Source: Rhizobium album
Lineage (GTDB): Bacteria; Pseudomonadota; Alphaproteobacteria; Rhizobiales; Rhizobiaceae
DNA: 64,000 nt
Direction: 5' to 3'
Assembly: GCF_003122325.1 (NCBI RefSeq)
Contig: NZ_QFBC01000010.1
Location: forward strand, 152,143-216,142
Positions 58,096 to 64,000 of this stretch are shown piece after piece. The stretch's first letter is position 1, and each line of letters starts with the position of its first letter. A model generated the notes under the pieces. It saw only the letters and a program-made list of their open reading frames with translations. It was not told the DNA's origin and searched no databases. Made by a program: the position numbers and the translations under genes.

Positions 58096-59358
58096 ATGAC
58101 GGACAAGGCGCAGGCGGCGAACGCAACGGCAAAATGGACCGAGCGTCCCTATCATCGCCGCTGGCTCTGGCAGCAGGCGGACGGGTTGTTCGATTTCTTC
58201 CAGTATCGGGCCGTCAACGCCAGGGGCGGCTTCAACGATCTCGACAAGGCCGGCAAGCCGCTCGATCCGCAGGGCCAGGTGCGCGGCATCCATTCGACGG
58301 CGCGCATGATCCACTGCTTTTCCATCGGCAGCCTTCTCGGCCGGCCGGGCGCCGACGACATCGTCGACCACGGCATGACCTATCTCTGGGAAAACCATCG
58401 CGACCGGCAGAACGGCGGTTATTTCTGGACCCTCGACGGCAACGGGCCGGCCGACGCCAGCAAGCAGGGATACGGCCATGCCTTCGTGCTCCTGGCCGCC
58501 TCGTCGGCCAAGACGGTCGGCCATCCGCTGGCCGACCGGATGCTGGCCGACGTCGCCGAAATCCTCGAGACGAAATTCTGGGAACCGCACCACGGCGCCA
58601 TCGCCGAAGAATTCAACGCCGACTGGTCGCCGATCGACGGCGGCAGCTATCGCGGCCAGAATTCCAACATGCATCTCACAGAAGCCCTGATGGCCGCCTT
58701 CGAAGCGACCGGCGAACGCACCTATCTCGACAAGGCGGAAAGCATCGCCGACCTCGTCATCCGCCGGTCGGCCGGCTCCGTCGGCTGGCGTGTCGCCGAA
58801 CATTTCGACCGCAACTGGGCGCTCGACAAGCATTACCGCGGCAACGAGATGTTCCGCCCGTCCGGCACCACGCCCGGCCACTGGCTGGAATGGGCGCGCC
58901 TGGTGCTGCAACTCTGGTCGCTCGGCGGCAAGCGCCACGACTGGATGCCGGAGGCGGCCAAGGGCCTGTTTTTACAATCCATGGCTCTCGGCTGGGACGA
59001 AGACAAGGGCGGCTTCTTCTACACGCTCGACTGGGACGACGTACCGGCCAAGCGCGAAAAACTGTGGTGGCCGGTCTGCGAAGGCGCCGGCGCGGCGCAT
59101 TTCCTCAACGAACACGCCCCCAGCAGTTTTCACGAAACCAGCTACCGCAAGATCTGGAACAGCGTCGCCACCGCCTTCCTCGACCACGAGAACGGCGGCT
59201 GGCATGAGGAACTGACGGAAGACCTGAAACCGGCGCACACGATTTTCCCCGGCAAGGGCGATATCTATCATGCGCTGCAGGCCTGCCTCATCCCGCTCTA
59301 TCCGGCGCAGGGCAGCCTGACGAAGATGATCCAGGAGACCGGCGGCAGGCTGTTATGA
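58096..59358 (+). CDS. AGE-family sugar epimerase/isomerase
   Basis: This 420-residue (alpha/alpha)6-barrel protein of the N-acylglucosamine 2-epimerase family has QVRGIHSTARMIHCFSIGSLLG, GYGHAFVLLAASSA, NSNMHLTEALMAAFEATGE and HETSYRKIW. The nearest functional types are aldose-ketose isomerases such as YihS or mannose isomerase. GGGAGGG precedes ATG 58096. It is divergent from metH and may share the intergenic operator region by accident of position only. Confidence 0.87.
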   Translation: MTDKAQAANATAKWTERPYHRRWLWQQADGLFDFFQYRAVNARGGFNDLDKAGKPLDPQGQVRGIHSTARMIHCFSIGSLLGRPGADDIVDHGMTYLWENHRDRQNGGYFWTLDGNGPADASKQGYGHAFVLLAASSAKTVGHPLADRMLADVAEILETKFWEPHHGAIAEEFNADWSPIDGGSYRGQNSNMHLTEALMAAFEATGERTYLDKAESIADLVIRRSAGSVGWRVAEHFDRNWALDKHYRGNEMFRPSGTTPGHWLEWARLVLQLWSLGGKRHDWMPEAAKGLFLQSMALGWDEDKGGFFYTLDWDDVPAKREKLWWPVCEGAGAAHFLNEHAPSSFHETSYRKIWNSVATAFLDHENGGWHEELTEDLKPAHTIFPGKGDIYHALQACLIPLYPAQGSLTKMIQETGGRLL

Positions 59359-59480
59359 GACCTGAGAGCGGATAGGTTTCTGGCTGAATTTCCTGTGTTT
59401 TCCCCGGATGAATGCAGTGGCTGCATGTTCCCATAAGCCTGGAGGGCGCCGGCAGGCCGCTCGACGTGCCATTGTGCTGC
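59359..59480. other. Non-coding border of the AGE isomerase gene
   Basis: This stretch between the isomerase stop and the IS remnant holds no gene. The minus-strand frame that runs through it carries only the tail of the transposase-like reading. Confidence 0.4.
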
Positions 59481-59728
59481 CTATCCGGCTGCCGCAATAA
59501 TCTTCGGCTTCGCTTCATATTGCAGGCAATGGCGGTCAGACGAATTTGAACGCACGGCTTTGCAAGCCATCGCCACCGCATCCGGCGCGGCGAGCGCTAC
59601 CTTCGCCTTGAAAGCCGGGCTGTGGTTCTGGCGCGGTCGTCTCGTCATGATATCTCCTGTTCCCGGCATCCAAGCCGAAATCAGGCAGAAATTCCACTTA
59701 TCCCCCTGTCCAGATTTCCCGAGCCAGC
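59481..59728 (-). mobile_element. Chimeric IS remnant: IS3-type left end fused to a second transposase tail
   Basis: Minus-strand bases 59728-59589 match the IS end at 63747-63890: the tip GCTGGCTCGGGAAATCTGGA, the leader, and the orfA start MTRRPRQNHSPAFKAKVALAA at 59648. After about 21 codons the similarity stops. The downstream sequence carries a transposase-tail pattern (VQIRLTAIACNMKRSRRLL) in another frame, typical of IS5/IS1182-type C-termini. The element is broken and inactive. Confidence 0.65.
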
Positions 59729-59823
59729 CCTGACCTCAACACGCCGAATAGAAAAGGTCTCATTAGGCCCAAGGCCGGTCAAGACTGTCCCTTCACCAGT
59801 ACTAAAGCCGGGCGGGCGTTTGA

Positions 59824-61387
59824 TCAACTGAGCACAAAATTATCAGCGCTTAGTATGTTTTCTGCGACACCCATGAGCTTTACCTTGAGACTGATTTCTG
59901 AAGCCACCAGTTTACCGTCAGAGTTGGCGTCATCCGCCCAGTAGACGTACCCATTGCCGTTTTGGTATGCGACCAGATATCCCGACCAGTCAGCCCGGAT
60001 ATCGGCATAGGCGCGTGCAGTTCCCGCACCTAGGCCTTGCATCAGCAGCGATCCGTCGGCGACTTTATCAAGCTCACTTCCGGTCGCGTTCAATTTGGGT
60101 AGGATGTAAACGGCGATAGTATCACTGTCGATCAGGCTTCCCGTAATTTGATCGAACCCTTGGCTGCCATGTAGACCTGTGTAATTGGCGAGGGTGGGAT
60201 TTGTCCAAGGTGCAAAATGTATGTCTGTTATGTCAAAGGTCGGCCCCGTATCGGTAAAAACGTCGGCGTTCGAAATTGCGAATTTATCCGCTTTGTCGAA
60301 GCCTTGGATGTATACGAGCGTGTTTTTGGTGTTTAGATCTCCGCCAAGACCGGTCGTGTCGATGCGAATTGTTTCGACCGAGTCTCCGGAGGTGAGGGTG
60401 ATGGTGTCCTTGCCACTTCCTGGCAGATAGGTGTTTCTCCCCGTTCCACCTATCAGGTTGTCGTTGTACTGAGTTCCCATCAGGGTATCGTCGCCGCCGT
60501 TACCACTGAGGATAACGCCTCGGCCAAAGCCGGAATAGTTGAGAGTATCGCCTTGCTCCGTTCCCACTACGGCAATCGTGTCGGCCTCTTTGATGACTGA
60601 TGCAGCAGCACCTTTTATCGCAGCGTCAGTGTCGGCGAGACTGTAGTCGAAGCTTGACGCATTCTTAGCTCCAAGCAGTACCTTGGCGCCTTCGACCGTG
60701 ACCGCGCCGACGCCGCCGATCGAATTTGTCAGTTGATAGCTGTCGGCATTCTTCATGACGTCGGGATTCGCCACGATTTTGTCGAGCCGATCCGCAAGGA
60801 TGTAATGGCTGCCGTTTGCTGCGCCGTCCAATACTTGTTGAACTGACAGGGTGCCTGCTGGTTGACCCGTTCCCCCTTGAGGTAGCGTTGCGATGAAGGC
60901 GTTCACCTGGGGAAGAGTGGGGACAGTGCTGGGGTCTTTCGTTACAGGCTCGAGAAACTGACGCCCCATACCGGCAGCGATCGGTCCGGCATAGAGAGCT
61001 TGCTCTTCCGATGTGTCGAGATTGCGTGTGAAGAGGTCTGAGGCCACCAGCTTGTTGTCAATGATTGCCTTATCTTCATTGAGAGCGCCGTCCAAAACGT
61101 TGGATTGCAATGTTTTCAATCGTCAGGCGCCCTGCGGCAAGCTCGCCTACGAAGAACTTCAAACCGCCCTCATCGGCATCGCGCCCGAACATTGCTTTGA
61201 ACAAGGCGTTTACGATCTGTTCGTTGGCGAAGCCTGTGAACCGGCTAAGATATTCTTCCGTTCCGGTGAGCCCATTAATCTTGGAGAGATCCAAGCCGTT
61301 ATTGGTAACGCCATTGAAGTAGTCCAAGCCCGCCGGATCTGCCGGACGACCGAAAAGCGCAAGATAGATACCTTGGATAGAAGCCAT
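59824..61387 (-). pseudogene. DUF4214-RTX protein gene split by a single-base frameshift
   Basis: The first frame (61387-61076) encodes a DUF4214 domain (MASIQGIYLALFGRPADPAGLDYFN, then FGRDADEGGLKFFVGELAAGRLTIENIAIQ). The second frame (61119-59824) continues with VLDGALNEDKAIIDNKLVASDLFT and a 431-residue part with RTX-type glycine-rich repeats (SGNGGDDTLMGTQYNDNLIG). Dropping one C at about 61099 joins them as ENIAIQ-VLDGALNEDKA, which is the usual sequence of such proteins. GGAGGGG precedes ATG 61387. This is therefore one gene of about 520 codons, broken or mis-sequenced. Intact forms are exported calcium-binding surface proteins. Confidence 0.75.
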
Positions 61388-61495
61388 ATTCCCCTCCAGA
61401 AAGACAAGTGCCCGAAGTGAACCAGGCTCGCGGGCTTACGACGAACGCTACCAGGCGGCCAGCATTAAACTGACCGCCAGCATGATTTAGATTGT

Positions 61496-62644
61496 TCAGA
61501 CGAACTCGATACCCAGATCGAGCACTGTTGACATGAGCTGCGTGCGGGATATCCCGCTGAACTCTATTTGCATGTCGTTGCTGTGAAGGCTTTTGTCACC
61601 GTCGACGTCAATATAAAGCGTCAATACCTGTGAGCTTTCATTGTAATGGAAGACGCTTAGAAGTTGCTGGTTTTCGGCCGCTTTCCCAATTGGATGTTGT
61701 GCGAAAACGTTGAACGTCTGCTCGCCACCATACGCGACGAAAAAGCCATGATCCGCGGGCAGCGATCCAGGAGCGCTTGAGGTATTGAAGAGATTGCCCC
61801 CGAATACGAAGCTGCCATCGTCATGAAGAGTTTTGTTTGCCGCGGCGCCGGCGAAAGCCGTGCCTTCCAGTTTGATTTGAACCGATCCTGGAGCCCCGTC
61901 CATTACCAAAAACTTGTCTATTCCGCCGCTGGCGTTGGATTGAGAAGGATCGGTGTAATGGATTATGATCGGCTTGCCTGCTTCCAAAGTATGGGTGTTC
62001 GCCCCTGCTTCGCCTTCGATCGTCTTGTGAGAAACACTTGGCTTTACGAGCGAGCCGGTATTGGCGGGGTCGTTGATAACACCATCTGCCACATCTGCAA
62101 CATAGCTTCGAATTGCGGCGCCAAACGTTTCATGGAATTCCCCCGATGTCAGTATCGAATACGCGACATCCTGCACCGACAAGCCACGATCTATAGACGA
62201 TGACCAATGGCGGACATCATCGACATTCGCGGACCTATTGAGGAAATTCTTGTAGAACAGATTGATTATATCTGTATTGGTGGGTGAATTCCCGAGAGAC
62301 GGATTAACCTGGGCAAATTCCGGCGAACCCGTGAAAATCGGCAGCAAGTTCGCCTTGGCGATGCTGCCTTGCTCCATCGCAGTCTTGAAGAATTTAAACT
62401 CGTCAGCGGAAGGTAACCGCCCGAGTAGACCTTGATACATTGCCACCACAGGCATGTCGAAGTCTTGTTTTGCCCGTGCTTCGCCAGACGAACTTATAAT
62501 TGAAAGGGCACCAAAAATATCGAAAGCCCCCTGGAGAATTGAATCCAAGAAGTAACCGCTTTCCGCCTCCGCCGGGGTCCTTAGCAGAACCTTCTCAAAC
62601 ATCTCATTAATCAAGTCAAAAGAAGACTGCTGTACGCTATCCAT
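61496..62644 (-). CDS. DUF4214-type surface protein
   Basis: This 382-residue protein has two DUF4214-like segments (MYQGLLGRLPSADEFKFFKTAMEQG; LFYKNFLNRSANVDDVRHWSSSID). A C-terminal beta-rich part follows, rich in Gly/Asp (DDGSFVFGGNLFNTS, YIDVDGDKSLHSNDMQIEF). No signal peptide is seen, as expected for type I secretion. CGGAGGA precedes ATG 62644. It lies 108 bases upstream of the split DUF4214-RTX gene in the same direction, so the pair is probably co-transcribed. Function is unknown; adhesion-like roles are guesses. Confidence 0.75.
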   Translation of the reverse strand: MDSVQQSSFDLINEMFEKVLLRTPAEAESGYFLDSILQGAFDIFGALSIISSSGEARAKQDFDMPVVAMYQGLLGRLPSADEFKFFKTAMEQGSIAKANLLPIFTGSPEFAQVNPSLGNSPTNTDIINLFYKNFLNRSANVDDVRHWSSSIDRGLSVQDVAYSILTSGEFHETFGAAIRSYVADVADGVINDPANTGSLVKPSVSHKTIEGEAGANTHTLEAGKPIIIHYTDPSQSNASGGIDKFLVMDGAPGSVQIKLEGTAFAGAAANKTLHDDGSFVFGGNLFNTSSAPGSLPADHGFFVAYGGEQTFNVFAQHPIGKAAENQQLLSVFHYNESSQVLTLYIDVDGDKSLHSNDMQIEFSGISRTQLMSTVLDLGIEFV

Positions 62645-62972
62645 ATTTTCCTCCGAATATTTACTAAATCTTAATTCGATATTCATTAACTTCAAGATCG
62701 TTTTTTAGACGCCCCCTTAAAATATTATATTGAAGAAAATAAATTCTACTGGGCTTGGCTTGCGTAGGAAATTATTCAATATTTATATAATAATAAAAGT
62801 AATATTCTAAATATTCTAAAAATCAGGATTCGTAATCTAAAGTATAAATCGTCCTTTTTTGGTGAAATTTGCGGGCGGCAACCACTGGTCAGTGTTTAAA
62901 GCAGATTCTGTCCAGATGTTTGATCCCATGCTTTAGTGGAGCAATCTTCTCACACGAATGGAGGAAGGCATT
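62645..62972. other. AT-rich intergenic region
   Basis: About 70 percent AT over 62700-62860 contrasts with the GC-rich flanks. It probably holds the promoter of the DUF4214 genes and perhaps an H-NS-like (MucR/Ros-type) silencer target. No gene was seen. Confidence 0.45.
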
Positions 62973-63518
62973 ATGGGTCAGGTGTCGTATCGCGACTACG
63001 CAGAAGCGGTCATTGACTACAATAGCTCGCTGCAACGATACGGATTCAAGAACGCATTTGCTGTCAGCGATGATCATCCATTAAGGCCAACGACAGGGCC
63101 AGGGATGACGAACAGCGACCTCGCCGTCTCACACAGTAGAGAGAGACAACGCGGCAACGCGTGGGCCGCGAAAACGATCATCGAGAAAGCAGACCACATC
63201 AGGTTATTGGAAGAAATTCTCGGCGCTACATCGAATGAGCGAACTTTGGCAGCGATGGACGCAAAACGAGCTAAGGATACCCTGCTTGTTTATCCTCGAA
63301 ATCGTGCAAAGAACCCCCTTACTCGCGGCAAGCCGCTTTCTGAAGTCCTCGGGTTGCCAAACGTGGAAGAAATACAGGTTGCAACAATCAATAAGTACCT
63401 CCAGACTTACAACGAGCTATTCGAGTGGGCGAAGCAAAACCATCATATGGATGAAAATTTCTTTTTGGAGTTGACCCCGAAAGGCCCAGACCTGCTCAGG
63501 TTTGAGATTGCGAACTGA
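62973..63518 (+). pseudogene. Truncated tyrosine recombinase (core-binding domain only)
   Basis: The 181-residue product has the pattern of a rhizobial phage-type integrase core-binding domain: NERTLAAMDAKRAKDTLLVYPRNRAKNPLTRGKPLSEVLG, then VATINKYLQTYNELFEWAKQNHHMDENFF. The catalytic domain (Arg-His-Arg-Tyr) is absent because the frame runs into an IS fragment at about 63480 and stops. GGAGGAAGG precedes ATG 62973. It is a remnant of the machinery that may have brought in this island. Confidence 0.65.
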
Positions 63519-63741
63519 TGAACTCGCGTGGCGATTGATATCCTAAAGCACTGTACGGGTGAAGATTATTGTAATGGTCGAACCAGAACGGCAGTTGCGC
63601 CATGACGGTTTCGGCATCCGGGGTGGGATTCACCGCGACGTAATCGCGCTTGAAGGTTTTGACGAAGGCCTCGGCCATTCCGTTCGATTGCGGGCTGCGC
63701 ACCGGCGTCGTGCACGGTTCCATGCCGATATCGCGAAGCAA
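63496..63741 (-). pseudogene. IS3-family (IS2-like) transposase OrfB, C-terminal fragment
   Basis: This 81-residue fragment carries the end of an rve integrase domain (CTTPVRSPQSNGMAEAFVKTFKRDYV, WFDHYNNLHPYSALGYQSPREFI). The catalytic Glu region is recognisable but the DDE domain's first two acids are missing. Its 5' part is cut off at about 63741, where another IS end begins. Confidence 0.82.
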
Positions 63742-63746
63742 GGAGA

Positions 63747-64000
63747 GCTGGCTCGGGAAATCTGGACAGCCAAGATAAGTGGAAATTCTGCCTGCCTTCG
63801 GCTTAGATGCCGGGAACAGGAGATACCATGACGAGACGACCGCGCCGGAACCATAGCCCGGCTTTCAAGGCAAAGGTGGCGCTGGCCGCCATCCGAGGCG
63901 AGCAGACGTTGGTGGAATTATCCCAGCAGTTTGACGTGCATGCCAATCAGATCAAACAGTGGAAAGACCAGCTCCTTGAGGGGGCGACAGGCGTTTTCGG
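63747..64000 (+). mobile_element. IS3-family element, left end with start of orfA (cut by window edge)
   Basis: The tip GCTGGCTCGGGAAATCTGGA is followed by a leader and orfA from ATG 63828. The product (MTRRPRRNHSPAFKAKVALAA, then LSQQFDVHANQIKQWKDQLLEG) is an IS3-type HTH OrfA, open to the end of the window. The same first 140 bases occur inverted at 59728-59589. Confidence 0.85.

Noticed and set aside
61094..61101. Programmed ribosomal frameshift joining the DUF4214 and RTX frames
   Set aside because: No slippery heptamer or obvious downstream structure is present; an indel or error is simpler.

Overview
The window looks like a chromosomal segment of a Rhizobiaceae bacterium (Ensifer/Sinorhizobium, Rhizobium or Shinella-like). 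The grounds are the high GC and dense gene packing, rhizobial intergenic mosaic repeats between genes, CaiB/BaiF, BKACE and carnitine genes of the rhizobial type, and a ribH2 gene under an FMN riboswitch. No rRNA, tRNA or CRISPR array was seen. All assignments come from reading the sequence; no database search was run.

Region 1 (1-14.5 kb) holds housekeeping and mixed genes: a 25-residue membrane peptide, a sahR-like regulator overlapping metF, the ribosome-associated ABC-F protein ettA, a secreted RNase T2, a lipase/EamA exporter/CoA-transferase/TPP-enzyme run, ridA, a rhodanese-like protein, a mutarotase-like protein, an L,D-transpeptidase and a VirC1-like orphan ParA. metH lies far away at 54-58 kb, but the sahR and metH promoters carry the same perfect palindrome. 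This ties the methionine-cycle genes into one likely SAH-responsive regulon.

Region 2 (14.7-26.8 kb) is a minus-strand operon of amidohydrolase, amine/amino-acid permease, glutamine-synthetase-like ligase, aldehyde dehydrogenase and Fe-alcohol dehydrogenase. It reads as a gamma-glutamylation route for an amine or amino alcohol. A divergent RpiR regulator and an ABC importer follow. ribH2 comes next, with a clear promoter and FMN riboswitch.

Region 3 (27.6-48.4 kb) contains a LuxR regulator, a PotABCD-like importer, an SDR, a DUF2834 protein and then a carnitine/gamma-butyrobetaine locus. That locus has a GlxA-type AraC regulator, BKACE, a carnitine dehydrogenase-thioesterase fusion, an acyl-CoA dehydrogenase, an ADP-forming CoA ligase, a CaiD-like hydratase and a peptide-type ABC importer. 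A phd/vapC-like toxin-antitoxin pair closes it. Together these enzymes could take gamma-butyrobetaine through CoA esters to carnitine and on to glycine betaine.

Region 4 (48.4-59.4 kb) holds a small secreted PAAR-like protein, a CocE-type hydrolase, an exported MsrA, an HSL-type esterase, a diguanylate cyclase, metH and an AGE-family sugar isomerase.

Region 5 (59.4-64 kb) is a lower-GC island between IS remnants. It carries two DUF4214/RTX-type proteins (one split by a single-base frameshift) and a tyrosine recombinase fragment that lacks its catalytic domain. Its two borders carry the same IS3-type left end in opposite orientations.
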